64,000 nucleotides of DNA from Leisingera sp. ANG1 (GCF_000203975.2 NZ_AFCF02000001.1:124001-188000); one strand, 5' to 3'. Shown: positions 1-9,101, counted from the first letter of the stretch. The notes: generated by a model not told the origin, from the sequence alone. Numbers and translations: made by a program.

Positions 1-417
1 CTGCGCCTTTCCAGCGCGTTCTGCGGCCTTGATTGCCTCCCAGTCCTGCGTCTGCTGCTCGGCGGATTTCTCGCGGCTTTCATCGCCGAACACATGCGGG
101 TGGCGGGAGACCATTTTGTCCGACATGGTCCGGACCACGTCCTGAAAAGTGAAATGCCCGGCTTCCTGCGCCATTTGGGCATGGAAGACGGATTGGAACA
201 GCAGATCGCCGAGCTCGCCCTTCAGTTCGTCCCAGGCCTTGCGTTCGATGGCATCGGCAACTTCATACGCCTCTTCAATGGTGTAGGGGGCGATGGTGGC
301 GAAATCCTGTTCGATATCCCAGGGGCAGCCGGTTTGCGGGTCGCGCAGACGCGCCATGATTTCCAGAAGGCGCTCGATACCGGCGGTATGGTCGTGGATC
401 AGGTCTGTTTCTTGCAT
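1..417 (-). CDS. mazG: MazG nucleoside triphosphate pyrophosphohydrolase, 3' end cut by the window edge
   Basis: The first 139 codons are visible on the minus strand from ATG at 417; the reading frame runs off the left edge with no stop. MazG proteins hydrolyse NTPs to NMP plus pyrophosphate, a house-cleaning role. The visible protein has the typical MazG opening: a GCPWD motif near residue 31, then the acidic helical repeats EEAYEV and KGELGDLL that bind magnesium in this family, then a segment around KMVSRHPHVFG. The C-terminal domain lies outside the window. The gene is divergent from the amidohydrolase that starts 64 bp away, so the two probably share a promoter region. Identification is confident; full length cannot be judged. 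Confidence 0.93.
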   Translation of the reverse strand, partial: MQETDLIHDHTAGIERLLEIMARLRDPQTGCPWDIEQDFATIAPYTIEEAYEVADAIERKAWDELKGELGDLLFQSVFHAQMAQEAGHFTFQDVVRTMSDKMVSRHPHVFGDESREKSAEQQTQDWEAIKAAERAGKAQ

Positions 418-480
418 TGCGGCTGCTCTTTTTCCGGTGTCAGATGCATCATCCCGAGTCTGGAGCAGGAGTCCACCCCG

Positions 481-1647
481 ATGCCCGTTGTGAACCGTAT
501 TGCCGATTACGCCGAGGAGATGAAGGCCTGGCGGCGGCATCTGCACCAGATCCCGGAATTGGCGCTGGACCTGCCCAAGACCGCCGCCTTTGTGGCGGAG
601 CGGCTGCGGGAGTTCGGTGTGGACGAGCTGCACGAGGGCATCGCACAGACCGGCATGGTGGCGATCATCAACGGGCAGGGCGAGGGGCCGACGATTGGCT
701 TGCGCGCCGATATGGATGCGCTGCCCATCCCGGAGGAAACCGGGGCGGAGTATGCCTCTGGCCATGCGGGCAACATGCATGCCTGCGGCCATGACGGCCA
801 TACAACGATGCTGCTGGGCGCGGCGAAATACCTGGCGGAGACGCGCAATTTCAAAGGCCGGGTTGCACTGATCTTCCAGCCCGCGGAGGAAGCGATTGGC
901 GGTGCCCGCATCATGGTCGAGGAGGGCATCATGGAGCGGTTTGATATCGGCGAGGTCTATGCGCTGCACAATGCGCCGGGCCTGCCGGAGGGGCATTTCC
1001 TGACCACCCCGGGCGCGCTGATGGCGGCAGTTGATACCTTCCACATCCATATCCAGGGCAAAGGCGGCCACGGGGCGATGCCGCATGAGACCCGCGATCC
1101 GGTGATGGCGGCCTGCGGCATGGCGCAGGCGATCCAGACCATCGTCAGCCGCAACCATCACACGCTGGAGGATCTGGTGGTCTCTGTCACCCAAATCCAC
1201 ACCGGCACCGTCGACAACGTGATCCCGGACACCGCCTATATCAACGGCACTGTGCGCACCTTTAACCCGGACGTGCAGAAAATGGTGATGCGGCGGATGA
1301 AGGAAATCGTTGCCGGGCAGGCGGCGAGTTACGGCGTCGAGGCGGAGCTTGACTATGAGATCGGCTATCCGGCCACGTTCAACGACGCAGAAAAGACCAC
1401 CTTTGCGGTGGAAGTTGCCAAGGAGATTTCCGGCGATGCCAATGTAGAGGCTGACGGCGGACGCGAGATGGGGGCAGAGGATTTCGCCTATATGCTGCAG
1501 GCACGGCCTGGCTCTTACCTCTTCCTGGGGCAGGGCGACAGCGCCGGGCTGCACCATCCGAAGTATGATTTCAATGACGCAATTGCACCGGTAGGGGCGT
1601 CCTTCTTTGCCCGGCTGGTGGAACGCGCGCAGCCTCTGAACGGCTAG
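481..1647 (+). CDS. M20 family metallopeptidase / amidohydrolase (hippurate hydrolase-like)
   Basis: 388 aa. The frame is open further upstream (to 94), but that extension is antisense to mazG. ATG at 481 follows a GAGCAGGA-type ribosome site and starts the protein just before the family's helix. Motifs of the M20D group are visible: LRADMDALP, HACGHDGHTTMLLG (metal ligands His and Asp), QPAEE (catalytic Glu) and GGHGAMPH in the dimerisation/lid domain, with a late HHP near the C-terminus. Relatives remove acyl groups from N-acyl amino acids (HipO, AmaA) or act on indole-amino-acid conjugates; the substrate here cannot be read from sequence. It precedes two ureohydrolase genes on the same strand by 75 bp, which may mean a shared role in amine or arginine-derivative breakdown (inference). 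Confidence 0.9.
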   Translation: MPVVNRIADYAEEMKAWRRHLHQIPELALDLPKTAAFVAERLREFGVDELHEGIAQTGMVAIINGQGEGPTIGLRADMDALPIPEETGAEYASGHAGNMHACGHDGHTTMLLGAAKYLAETRNFKGRVALIFQPAEEAIGGARIMVEEGIMERFDIGEVYALHNAPGLPEGHFLTTPGALMAAVDTFHIHIQGKGGHGAMPHETRDPVMAACGMAQAIQTIVSRNHHTLEDLVVSVTQIHTGTVDNVIPDTAYINGTVRTFNPDVQKMVMRRMKEIVAGQAASYGVEAELDYEIGYPATFNDAEKTTFAVEVAKEISGDANVEADGGREMGAEDFAYMLQARPGSYLFLGQGDSAGLHHPKYDFNDAIAPVGASFFARLVERAQPLNG

Positions 1648-1722
1648 AGGCGCTGAGTAATGACAATGGCCCGCTGGGCCTGTATTTGATCAAAAGGTCA
1701 GCATAAACAGGAACAATCCGCC

Positions 1723-2691
1723 ATGGCACTGGAAGATGCAAAACGCATTGTCGATCACGCCTTCACCCGCGAGGATTTGAAGGGGCTGAGTCCGGAAATC
1801 ACCTTTGGCGGGGCGACGTCCTTTCTGCGCCGGAAGTATACCAAGGACCTGACAGGCGTGGACATCGCGGTGACTGGCGTGCCGTTTGACCAGGCCGTCA
1901 CCAACCGTTCCGGCACCCGTCTGGGACCGCGGGCCATCCGTGAGGCGTCCTCGATGCAGGCGCCGGATGAGCCTTATGGCTGGCCGTACAAGCCGCTGAG
2001 CACCCTGGCGATTGCCGATTACGGCGACCTGGCCTTTGATCATGCCAACGTGCCTGAGTTTCCCGCAGCGCTGACGGAGCATATCCGCGGCATTCTGGCG
2101 GCGGATACGGCGTCTGTGGTGCTGGGCGGGGATCACTACATCAGTTTTCCGATCCTGAAAGCCTATGCGGAGAAGTACGGCCCGATTTCGCTGCTGCAGT
2201 TCGATGCCCATACGGACACTTGGGCGGATGACAACATGGACCGGGTCGATCATGGCACCATGTTCTACAAGGCCGTGAAGACAGGGATCGTGGATCCGGC
2301 CACGTCCGTGCAGGTGGGGATCCGTACCACCAATGACGACACGCCGGGGGTCAATATCATAGACGCGCCCACGGTGCATGAGATTGGGCCGGTGGAAACC
2401 GCGCGGCGGATCAAGGACATCTTGGGGGACCGGCCGGTTTATCTGACCTTTGATATCGACTGTCTTGACCCGGCCTTTGCGCCCGGCACCGGCACGCCGG
2501 TCTGGGGCGGCCTCACGTCCGCGCAGGCCTCGCGCATCCTGCGGGAGATTGCCGGCATCAATATCAAGGGCGGTGACGTGGTGGAGGTCTCTCCGCCCTT
2601 TGACACAACCGGCGCAACTGCTATTGCCGGGGCACACGCAGCGACGGAAATTATCTGCCTTCTTGGCTGGAACATGAGAGACAATGACTGA
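1723..2691 (+). CDS. speB: agmatinase (ureohydrolase superfamily), first copy
   Basis: 322 aa manganese enzyme expected to split agmatine into putrescine and urea. All metal-binding signatures are present: GGDHYISFP, FDAHTDTWAD and DIDCLDPAFAPGTGTP. The stretch HGTMFYKAVKTGIVDP followed by VQVGIRT closely resembles the classic SpeB layout, so this is the better candidate for true agmatinase. Length is normal for the family. ATG at 1723 is used. Its last 8 bp overlap the start of a second ureohydrolase gene, indicating translational coupling. An alternative is a guanidino-acid hydrolase of the same superfamily. Confidence 0.88.
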   Translation: MALEDAKRIVDHAFTREDLKGLSPEITFGGATSFLRRKYTKDLTGVDIAVTGVPFDQAVTNRSGTRLGPRAIREASSMQAPDEPYGWPYKPLSTLAIADYGDLAFDHANVPEFPAALTEHIRGILAADTASVVLGGDHYISFPILKAYAEKYGPISLLQFDAHTDTWADDNMDRVDHGTMFYKAVKTGIVDPATSVQVGIRTTNDDTPGVNIIDAPTVHEIGPVETARRIKDILGDRPVYLTFDIDCLDPAFAPGTGTPVWGGLTSAQASRILREIAGINIKGGDVVEVSPPFDTTGATAIAGAHAATEIICLLGWNMRDND

Positions 2692-3631
2692 CTTCAATCA
2701 GCCGATCAGCGGCAATGACCTGGCGCGGTTTTCCGGGCCGAACACCTTTATGCGGCTGCCGCAGGCGACCTCGCTGGACGGTTTGGATGTGGCAGTGCTG
2801 GGGGTTCCGATGGATATCGGCACCTCCTGGCGGTCGGGCACCCGGTTCGGACCAAAGCAGATCCGCGCGGAAAGCGCGATGCTGCGGCCCTACAACATGG
2901 CGACGGGCGCAGCGCCCTTTGACAGCCTGAACATCGCCGATATCGGCGATCTGGCGATCAATACGTTTTCGCTGCCGGAATCGCTGCGCATTATTGAAGA
3001 CAGCTACGACGCGATCCTGACGGGCGGGGTGGTTCCGGTGGCAATGGGCGGTGACCATTCGATTACCTTGCCGATTCTGCGCGCGATTGCCAAGAAATAC
3101 GGCCCTGTCGCACTGGTGCATGTGGATGCCCATGCGGATGTGAACGACGAGATGTTCGGGGAGCGGGAGACCCATGGCACTGTGTTCCGCCGCGCCTATG
3201 AGGAAGGGCTGATCGTCCCGGACAAGACCTATCAGATTGGCATCCGCGGCACCGGTTATGCCGCCACCGATTTTTCCGAGGCGCAGGGCTGGGGGTTCCA
3301 GCACTTCCCGGCGCAGGAGCTGTGGAACCGCTCGCTGCACCAGATGGGTGCGGAAATTCGCCGCGATATCGGCAATAGGCCGGTCTATGTCACCTATGAT
3401 ATCGATAGTCTTGACCCGGCCTATGCGCCGGGCACCGGCACGCCGGAAATCGGCGGGCTGACCACGCCGCAGGCGCTGGAACTGATCCGGTCCCTGAAGG
3501 GGGTCAACATCGTGGGCTGCGACCTTGTAGAGGTGTCGCCGCCTTATGACCCGTCGGGCAACACTGCCCTGGTGGGCGCCAACCTGCTCTATGAGCTGTT
3601 GTGCGTGCTGCCGGGCGTGGCAACGAGATAA
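2684..3631 (+). CDS. second ureohydrolase (agmatinase / guanidinobutyrase-like)
   Basis: 315 aa, overlapping the upstream agmatinase gene by 8 bp. It has the same fold and metal motifs: GGDHSITLP, VDAHADVND and DIDSLDPAYAPGTGTP. It diverges from the first copy where substrate specificity is usually set: the metal motif reads DAHADVND instead of DAHTDT, followed by a GERETHGTVFRRA segment. This pattern resembles guanidinobutyrase/guanidinopropionase-type members more than classical SpeB (family knowledge plus inference). The pair probably gives two related guanidino-compound hydrolases with different substrates. Usually annotated simply as agmatinase. Confidence 0.85.
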   Translation: MTDFNQPISGNDLARFSGPNTFMRLPQATSLDGLDVAVLGVPMDIGTSWRSGTRFGPKQIRAESAMLRPYNMATGAAPFDSLNIADIGDLAINTFSLPESLRIIEDSYDAILTGGVVPVAMGGDHSITLPILRAIAKKYGPVALVHVDAHADVNDEMFGERETHGTVFRRAYEEGLIVPDKTYQIGIRGTGYAATDFSEAQGWGFQHFPAQELWNRSLHQMGAEIRRDIGNRPVYVTYDIDSLDPAYAPGTGTPEIGGLTTPQALELIRSLKGVNIVGCDLVEVSPPYDPSGNTALVGANLLYELLCVLPGVATR

Positions 3632-3706
3632 GCGGTCCGGCCTCACACAGAAGGCCGGGGGAGGACCGCGTGTGAGGAGGAGGCAAGGGGTGACCTTGAA
3701 ACCGCG

Positions 3707-4147
3707 TTGAGGCGGCTGATGCTGCTGGGCTGGCTGCTGCTGGCCGCGATAGTTGCCGGACTGGGGTTCGTCCGGCTGGCGCCGAGCGATCCGCTGGACT
3801 GGAACACCCAGCCGGAGCTGAGCGAGGATAAGGAATTCCGCGGCGGCGTGTTCCGGGTGATCCGGACCGGGCCGGACGGGCTGGAGCGGTTCCACCGTAT
3901 TGCCAGCCACGCGCCGCGCACGAGCGTGCTGGCGGGCGGCCCGGACGACGGCATGGTGACCTATATTACCCGCACCCAGGTGCTGGGCTTTCCCGATTAC
4001 ACCACCGCGGCGCAGGACGGCGATCTGCTGAAAGTCTATGCAAGGCTGCGGTTCGGCCGGTCTGACCTCGGCGCTAACAAGGAACGGATCAACACCTGGC
4101 TGGCGGAGATGGAGGAGGCTCCGCAGGCTGTTACAGCCGGAGAGTAA
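3707..4147 (+). CDS. DUF1499 family membrane-anchored protein
   Basis: About 146 aa with an N-terminal hydrophobic segment (LMLLGWLLLAAIVAGLGFV), then a globular domain with the DUF1499 pattern DGLERFHRIASHAPRTSVLAG and a late TYITRTQVLGFPDYTT. Function of the family is unknown. The start is awkward: the longest frame begins with TTG at 3707, while the best ribosome site (AGGAGG around 3675-3682) sits ahead of a GTG at 3690 in another frame that stops after six codons. ATG at 3719 is the other in-frame choice. No gene follows for 329 bp. Confidence 0.75.
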   Translation: MRRLMLLGWLLLAAIVAGLGFVRLAPSDPLDWNTQPELSEDKEFRGGVFRVIRTGPDGLERFHRIASHAPRTSVLAGGPDDGMVTYITRTQVLGFPDYTTAAQDGDLLKVYARLRFGRSDLGANKERINTWLAEMEEAPQAVTAGE

Positions 4148-4205
4148 AGCGGGCGCTCCTGCCTGTTCGCGGGCTTTTGGAAAAAACCCGTTACAGTTGG
4201 GCCGG

Positions 4206-4379
4206 GCGCCGCGCAAAGCGCGGCGCAGGCTCATCGGCCATTGGCCGATGAGCCATTGGATTTGCAGAGAAGCACTTCAGGGGCAGGTTTGCCCCTGAAG
4301 GCGCGGTTCTCTGATTGTATTGGTTGCTGCCGCGTCAAGGGCAAGCCGCGCTGGCGCGGTGGCTGCACCACCCTTGACC
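4206..4379. repeat. cluster of perfect inverted repeats in the 4148-4476 gap
   Basis: The 329-bp gap between the DUF1499 gene and the lipoprotein gene holds four inverted repeats. The first has 9-bp arms (4206-4214 with 4218-4226, 3-nt loop). The second has 13-bp arms (4228-4240 with 4242-4254, one-base centre). The third has 11-bp arms (4275-4285 with 4290-4300, loop GGTT). The fourth is wider, GTCAAGGG at 4335 with CCCTTGAC at 4372, enclosing a small CCGCG/CGCGG stem. A near-direct repeat starting GGTTCT and containing TGATTGT occurs at about 4305 and 4381. No T-tract makes any of them a standard terminator. No gene was recognised in the gap. Confidence 0.8.
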
Positions 4380-4476
4380 CGGTTCTGTGATTGTTGATTG
4401 TGGTCTGCATGGCCTTGTTCAGAAAAGATTTTTAGGCGCTGAGCAACAGTGCCGACTTGAAAATGGAGAGAATTTC

Positions 4477-4881
4477 ATGACGCCTAGATTCACGAAACCC
4501 GTGCTGTCTCTTGCTTGTTGCGCGCTGTTTGCTGCCTGCGGTGGAGCGCCTGCCAGCAATGAGCTGCAATTCGACAACGACGGGAATGGCCGTTTCAGCG
4601 GAAGTGCGGGTTCAGGCTGGACGGTACAGGATATCAACACCTATGCCGTCAATCAGATATGCGGCGGCGGTCCTGTTACGGGCTTCAGTGTCAGAGTGTT
4701 GCCAACTGCCCCTGACTACAAGATTTTTTCAGGCGCTTGCGCATCTGGAGAATATAGCGTGGCTGCTGCAGACGCAGGTCAGAACTATGTTGTGGCCGCC
4801 CAGACCACCCCAGCCGCGCCGGTCGCGACGCCGGCAGGCAACAGTGCAGGGTGGGACGGTTCTACTCCCTTTGTGGATTGA
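4477..4881 (+). CDS. small putative lipoprotein of unknown function
   Basis: 134 aa from ATG at 4477, preceded by GGAGAG at a good distance. The N-terminus MTPRFTKPVLSLACCALFAACGG is a lipoprotein signal with lipobox LFAAC, so Cys would be lipidated. The mature part is short, contains ICGGG and GACASGEY segments with paired cysteines, and ends in an Ala/Pro/Thr-rich tail. No family recognised. It lies alone downstream of the inverted-repeat cluster; the roughly 210 bp after it show no convincing gene. Confidence 0.6.
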   Translation: MTPRFTKPVLSLACCALFAACGGAPASNELQFDNDGNGRFSGSAGSGWTVQDINTYAVNQICGGGPVTGFSVRVLPTAPDYKIFSGACASGEYSVAAADAGQNYVVAAQTTPAAPVATPAGNSAGWDGSTPFVD

Positions 4882-5091
4882 TCGGGCTGGTGTCAATTGA
4901 GGGTGAAGTGCAGCGCGCGCAAAGCAAGGTCACGGATACTGGTCTTCGACCTTCAAACCCGTCTTGGGCAACCTTGCTGCTCCAAGCGCGGTTGCAGACC
5001 CTGTGGAGGAGAGAATGTCCGCGCAGCTGCTCGCGGCAAAGGTGCTTTCACCGTACAGCAGAGATTGCACCCCAGCGGCTGCGACTGCGGC

Positions 5092-5391
5092 TTAGATCTT
5101 CGGGAGCTCTGACGGAGCTGCTGAAGAACCGGGCTCATCCCCCAGCGACGCCGACAGGCAGCTGCTTTGCACCTCGCGCCACATCGGCACGTTCAGGGAC
5201 ATCTGGCATTGCGCCATGAACATGCGGCCGTCCACTTGCAGGCAGCGCAGCTCTCCCAGCTCCACGCGGGAGCCGGATTTGTCAGTGCAGTAGCAGTCGA
5301 TGGTCTTGCCGCCCGGACCCTTCACATCCGCCAGCCCCAGGCCGGGCAGGGTGAGAAGGATTGTGGCAATAAGGGCTCTGGCATGTCGCAT
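5092..5391 (-). CDS. small secreted protein, conserved hypothetical
   Basis: 99 aa with an N-terminal signal peptide (MRHARALIATILLTLPGLGLA, cleavage probably after GLA). The mature protein has four or more cysteines (DCYC, LRCLQ, AQCQM, SSC), suggesting a disulfide-bonded periplasmic protein. No function recognised. It is divergent from prfA with about 60 bp between starts. No strong ribosome site is visible upstream of the chosen ATG, so the start carries some uncertainty. Confidence 0.65.
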   Translation of the reverse strand: MRHARALIATILLTLPGLGLADVKGPGGKTIDCYCTDKSGSRVELGELRCLQVDGRMFMAQCQMSLNVPMWREVQSSCLSASLGDEPGSSAAPSELPKI

Positions 5392-5451
5392 GGCTCTAGC
5401 ATATCACATGGGGGTCACTTGGCCAAAACATGAACAACAATAGGCGCGCTC

Positions 5452-6507
5452 ATGGTTCCCGAAGAACGGCTGGAACAGATCCTGCAGCGGTTTCAGTATC
5501 TTGAAGCCGCGATGGCGGATGGCGCCGGGGGCGGGGATATTGCCGCGCTGGCTAAGGAATACTCCGACCTGCGCCCGGTGGTGGAACAGGTGACGGCCTA
5601 CCGTAAGCTGCTGAGCGATCTGGAAGAGGCGGAAGCGATGCTGGCGGACCCGGACATGAAGGACTTGGCTGCCGAGGAGATCCCGGAGCTGAAGGCCGCG
5701 ATCCCGGAGGCTGAGCACGCGCTGCAGCTTGCCTTGCTGCCCAAAGATGCCGCCGATAGCCGTCCGGCGATGCTGGAAATCCGCCCAGGGACCGGCGGTG
5801 ACGAGGCGGCGCTGTTTGCCGGCGATCTGTTGCGGATGTACCAGCGTTATGCCGAGGGGCAGGGCTGGAAGTTCGACATCATCGAGGAGCAGGTGACCGA
5901 ATTGGGCGGCATCAAGGAAGTGGTCGCCCATATCAAGGGTGAAAACGTCTTTGCACGGCTGAAGTATGAATCCGGGGTGCACCGGGTGCAGCGGGTGCCA
6001 ACGACCGAAAGCGGCGGGCGTATCCATACATCAGCGGCCACCGTGGCGGTGCTGCCGGAGGCGGAGGATGTGGACATTCATATCGACCCCAATGACATCC
6101 GCATTGATACCATGCGCGCGTCGGGGGCCGGCGGGCAGCACGTGAATACCACCGACTCTGCCGTGCGGATCACCCACCTGCCGACCGGCCTGATTGTGAC
6201 CTCTTCGGAGAAGTCCCAGCACCGGAACCGCGAGATTGCCATGCAGGTGCTGAAGACGCGGCTCTATGATCTGGAACGCCAGCGGATCGACAGCGAACGC
6301 TCAGCCGACCGCGCGAGCCAGGTCGGCTCCGGCGACCGGTCCGAACGCATCCGCACCTATAACTTCCCTCAGGGGCGCATGACCGACCACCGTATCAACC
6401 TGACGCTTTACAAGCTGGACCAGGTGATGGGCGGCGATCTGGAGGAGATCATCGACGCGCTGACCGCGGACAATCAGGCGCGGCTTCTGGCCGAGATGGG
6501 GCAGTGA
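5452..6507 (+). CDS. prfA: peptide chain release factor 1
   Basis: 351 aa, slightly shorter than the 360 typical for RF1. It recognises UAA and UAG stop codons and triggers peptide release. The peptidyl-tRNA hydrolysis motif GAGGQHVN has its GGQ at residues 227-229. The codon-recognition PxT motif (PTT, residues 183-185) sits in the RF1-type context [15 protein letters not shown]. The last codons overlap the start of prmC, whose product methylates the GGQ glutamine, the classic coupled arrangement. Confidence 0.97.
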   Translation: MVPEERLEQILQRFQYLEAAMADGAGGGDIAALAKEYSDLRPVVEQVTAYRKLLSDLEEAEAMLADPDMKDLAAEEIPELKAAIPEAEHALQLALLPKDAADSRPAMLEIRPGTGGDEAALFAGDLLRMYQRYAEGQGWKFDIIEEQVTELGGIKEVVAHIKGENVFARLKYESGVHRVQRVPTTESGGRIHTSAATVAVLPEAEDVDIHIDPNDIRIDTMRASGAGGQHVNTTDSAVRITHLPTGLIVTSSEKSQHRNREIAMQVLKTRLYDLERQRIDSERSADRASQVGSGDRSERIRTYNFPQGRMTDHRINLTLYKLDQVMGGDLEEIIDALTADNQARLLAEMGQ

Positions 6508-7361
6508 GCATGGCAGAAACCGCGGCACAGGCAATGGCAGCAGCAACAGCCAAGCTCCGGGCTGCGGGGGTGCAGGATCCGGCACGCGATGCGCGGGTGC
6601 TGCTGGCGCATGCCGCGCGCATCGAGGCCAGCCGGGTGACGCTGATCGCACCGGAGGAATTGGCGCCGGAAATCGCCGAACGCTATGAGCAGCTGATTTC
6701 ACTGCGGGCGGTGCGGGTGCCGGTTTCGCATCTGATCGGCGAGCGGGAGTTTTACGGGCGCCGGTTCAAGGTCTCGCGGGATGTTCTGGACCCGCGGCCG
6801 GAGACCGAGATTCTGATCGAGGCAGCGCTGGCGGAACCTTACGCGCGGGTGCTGGACCTGGGTGTCGGCTCCGGCTGCATTCTGGTGACCCTGCTGGCGG
6901 AACGGCAAGAGGCCACCGGTCTGGGGGTGGACATCAGCGAGGCAGCCTGCCTGCAGGCCAGCGCCAACGCGGTTCTGCACCGGGTCGAGGCGCGCGCCGA
7001 TATCCAGCAATCGGACTGGTTCGAAAAGGTCGAGGGGCAGTTTGACCTGATCGTGTCGAACCCGCCTTATATCGCGCTGGAGGAGATGGAGGGGCTATCC
7101 GCGGAGGTGCGCGGGCATGAGCCAGGCATCGCTTTGACCGATGGCGGCGACGGATTGGGCGCCTACCGGCAGATAGCTGCAAAGGCGGCGGCGCATCTGG
7201 CAGAGGGCGGCCGGATACTGCTTGAAATCGGCCCAACCCAGGGCCAGGCGGTCAGCGCGCTGCTGGAAACTGCCGGGTTCAGCGGCATTGCAGTGCTGCA
7301 GGACCTGGACGGGCGCGACCGGGTGGTGCGGGCGCATTCCTCCTCAAATCGCGGATTTTAG
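6504..7361 (+). CDS. prmC: release factor glutamine methyltransferase PrmC (HemK)
   Basis: 285 aa if GTG at 6504 is used, or two residues shorter from ATG at 6510; both overlap or abut the prfA stop. It is an S-adenosylmethionine-dependent enzyme that N5-methylates the glutamine of the GGQ loop in release factors. Visible motifs: the N-terminal helical domain with [15 protein letters not shown], the SAM site DLGVGSGCI and the catalytic NPPY at about residue 186. The 214 bp between this gene and the next contain no recognised feature. Confidence 0.96.
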   Translation: MSMAETAAQAMAAATAKLRAAGVQDPARDARVLLAHAARIEASRVTLIAPEELAPEIAERYEQLISLRAVRVPVSHLIGEREFYGRRFKVSRDVLDPRPETEILIEAALAEPYARVLDLGVGSGCILVTLLAERQEATGLGVDISEAACLQASANAVLHRVEARADIQQSDWFEKVEGQFDLIVSNPPYIALEEMEGLSAEVRGHEPGIALTDGGDGLGAYRQIAAKAAAHLAEGGRILLEIGPTQGQAVSALLETAGFSGIAVLQDLDGRDRVVRAHSSSNRGF

Positions 7362-7575
7362 CGCGAAATTCCGCAGATTCGGTCGAAAAAACACAGAAAA
7401 TCCTTTTGGCCCCCTTGTCTGGGGCTTCGGAACATGGTTACTCAAGATGAGCCGTATAGAGGTGAACGCTTCTCGAGCATTCCCGCGGCATCAAGCCCAA
7501 AAAAGCTAACGATCCGGCGCTGAGGCGCGCTGCATAGGGTCAACGGCGCATTAACTCAAGGCTTATGATAGGCAT

Positions 7576-8253
7576 ATGAGATCGTCCAAATCACGTTCAC
7601 GCTCCAAGTCGAACCGGAACCGCCCGAATGGCGCCAATGTGGTCAACCGGGTGTTCGACAGCTCCGGTCCCGAAGGCAAGGTGCGCGGAACCCCGCAGCA
7701 GATCATCGACAAGTACAATCAGCTGGCCCGCGATGCGCAGCTGAGCAATGACCGCGTTGCAGCAGAAAATTTCCAGCAGCATGCAGAGCATTACCTGCGG
7801 ATGCTGAACGAGGCGCAGCGCGAGATCGAAGCGCGCCGCGAGGAACAGGAACGCCAGAACCGCGAGCGCCAGGCAGAGCGCGACCGCGAGCGGGCGGAGC
7901 GGCTGGAACGCCAGGAGCGCGAGGCTGCGGCCTCTGCCGCGGCAGACAGCGACCCGGCCAGCGCGCCGCAGCCCGAGGTGATTGACCCGCGCGGCGACAA
8001 TGGCAATGGCCAGGACAGCGGGTTGGTTGAAACGCCGGAGAGCCAGAGTGCGGCACCGGCTGAGGGGGCTGAAGAGGCTGCGCCGAAGAAGGCGCCGGCC
8101 CGCAAACCCCGCACCCGCAAGCCCGCAGCCAAGGCTGAGGGGGCAGAGGCGGCAGGCGAGGGCGGTGACGCCCCGGCGCCGAAGAAACCAGGCCGCCCGC
8201 GCGCCAAACCGAAGCCGAAGGCCGAGGATGGCCCTGCGGAAGCTGCCGAGTAA
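7576..8253 (+). CDS. DUF4167 domain-containing protein
   Basis: 225 aa. The N-terminus is very basic (MRSSKSRSRSKSNRNRPNG), followed by the DUF4167 core with RVFDSSGPEGKVRGTPQQI and a helical segment ending in HYLRMLNEAQ. A charged coiled-coil of alternating Arg/Glu follows (about residues 85-120), then a low-complexity Ala/Pro/Lys tail like histone H1 or AlgP proteins. This architecture is common in Alphaproteobacteria; the function is unknown, with RNA or DNA binding plausible from charge alone. A strong terminator lies just downstream. Confidence 0.88.
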   Translation: MRSSKSRSRSKSNRNRPNGANVVNRVFDSSGPEGKVRGTPQQIIDKYNQLARDAQLSNDRVAAENFQQHAEHYLRMLNEAQREIEARREEQERQNRERQAERDRERAERLERQEREAAASAAADSDPASAPQPEVIDPRGDNGNGQDSGLVETPESQSAAPAEGAEEAAPKKAPARKPRTRKPAAKAEGAEAAGEGGDAPAPKKPGRPRAKPKPKAEDGPAEAAE

Positions 8254-8274
8254 TTCGGTAGCGGTCAGAAAAGC

Positions 8275-8307
8275 AAAACCCCCGAAGCTGAGTGCTTCGG
8301 GGGTTTT
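8275..8307. terminator. bidirectional rho-independent terminator
   Basis: A perfect 13-bp stem (8275-8287 with 8295-8307) with a 7-nt loop, A-rich on the left and T-rich on the right. It lies between the convergent DUF4167 gene and pdxJ and can serve both strands. Confidence 0.92.
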
Positions 8308-8333
8308 CTTTTGCGGAATTTTCGGCTGGCTGT

Positions 8334-9101
8334 TCAGGCGTCGTGGCCCAGCACCCGCAGGTAGCGGCGGACGGCCTCCGGGAAGCCCAGCATCAGCGCA
8401 TCTGCTGTTAGGCCATGGCCGATAGAGACTTCGGCCAGATCGGGAATGGCCTGGCGCAGGCCGGGCAGATTCTCGACGGTCAGGTCGTGGCCTGCATTCA
8501 TCATCAGACCGCCAAGGGCGCGGGCCTCGTTCGCGGTATCCCGGATCATTTCCAATTCGCGGATGGTCGCATCGGGGTCAGTCTGGTCCGCGTAGGGGCC
8601 AGTGTAGAATTCGATCCGGTCGGCGCCTGCCTGCTGCGCGAGCGCCGGATCAGCGGGGTTTGCGTCCACAAAATAGGAGACCCGGATTCCGGCCGCCTTG
8701 AACTCCTCCGCGATGGGCAGGAGCATCTCGCCATCGGCGGCAAAATCCCAGCCATGGTCGGAGGTGGATTGCTCCGGTGTGTCAGGGACCAGCGTTACTT
8801 GATGGGGTTTGTTTTCCAGCACCAGGTCGATGAAATGCCTGGTTGGGTATCCCTCGATGTTGAACTCGGCCTGGGGGAACTCCTCGGCGATCAGGCGGGA
8901 CAGGGCAGGCAAATCGGAAAAGCGGATGTGCCGCTCATCCGGGCGCGGGTGCACGGTGATGCCGTGGGCACCGGCCTGCAGGATAGCGCGGGAGATGTCG
9001 ATCAGGTCCGGCCAGGGCACTTCGCGTCTGTTGCGCAGGTAGGCGACCGCATTGACGTTCACAGACAGGAGGGTCGGGCGCGCGGCAACGGCTTGGGTCA
9101 T
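8334..9101 (-). CDS. pdxJ: pyridoxine 5'-phosphate synthase
   Basis: 255 aa. It condenses 1-deoxyxylulose 5-phosphate with 3-amino-2-oxopropyl phosphate, the last step of de novo vitamin B6 synthesis. Family features: LSVNVNAVAYLRNRR at the N-terminus, HGITVHPRPDERHI, FNIEGYP, QVTLVPD, RIEFYTGPYA, NAGHDL and VSIGHGL. The N-terminus may be shorter by a few residues. It lies 39 bp downstream of rsmA on the same strand, and pdxA (the preceding step) is two genes further up, so two B6 enzymes cluster here. Confidence 0.96.
   Translation of the reverse strand: MTQAVAARPTLLSVNVNAVAYLRNRREVPWPDLIDISRAILQAGAHGITVHPRPDERHIRFSDLPALSRLIAEEFPQAEFNIEGYPTRHFIDLVLENKPHQVTLVPDTPEQSTSDHGWDFAADGEMLLPIAEEFKAAGIRVSYFVDANPADPALAQQAGADRIEFYTGPYADQTDPDATIRELEMIRDTANEARALGGLMMNAGHDLTVENLPGLRQAIPDLAEVSIGHGLTADALMLGFPEAVRRYLRVLGHDA

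Noticed and set aside
2651-4234. 527-codon minus-strand open frame over the second ureohydrolase
   Set aside because: Antisense to a well-supported gene and the DUF1499 gene; no recognisable domain.
4851-5219. Open frames between the lipoprotein and the secreted protein genes
   Set aside because: Arg/Cys/Gln-rich translations typical of non-coding high-GC DNA, and part is antisense to 5092-5391.
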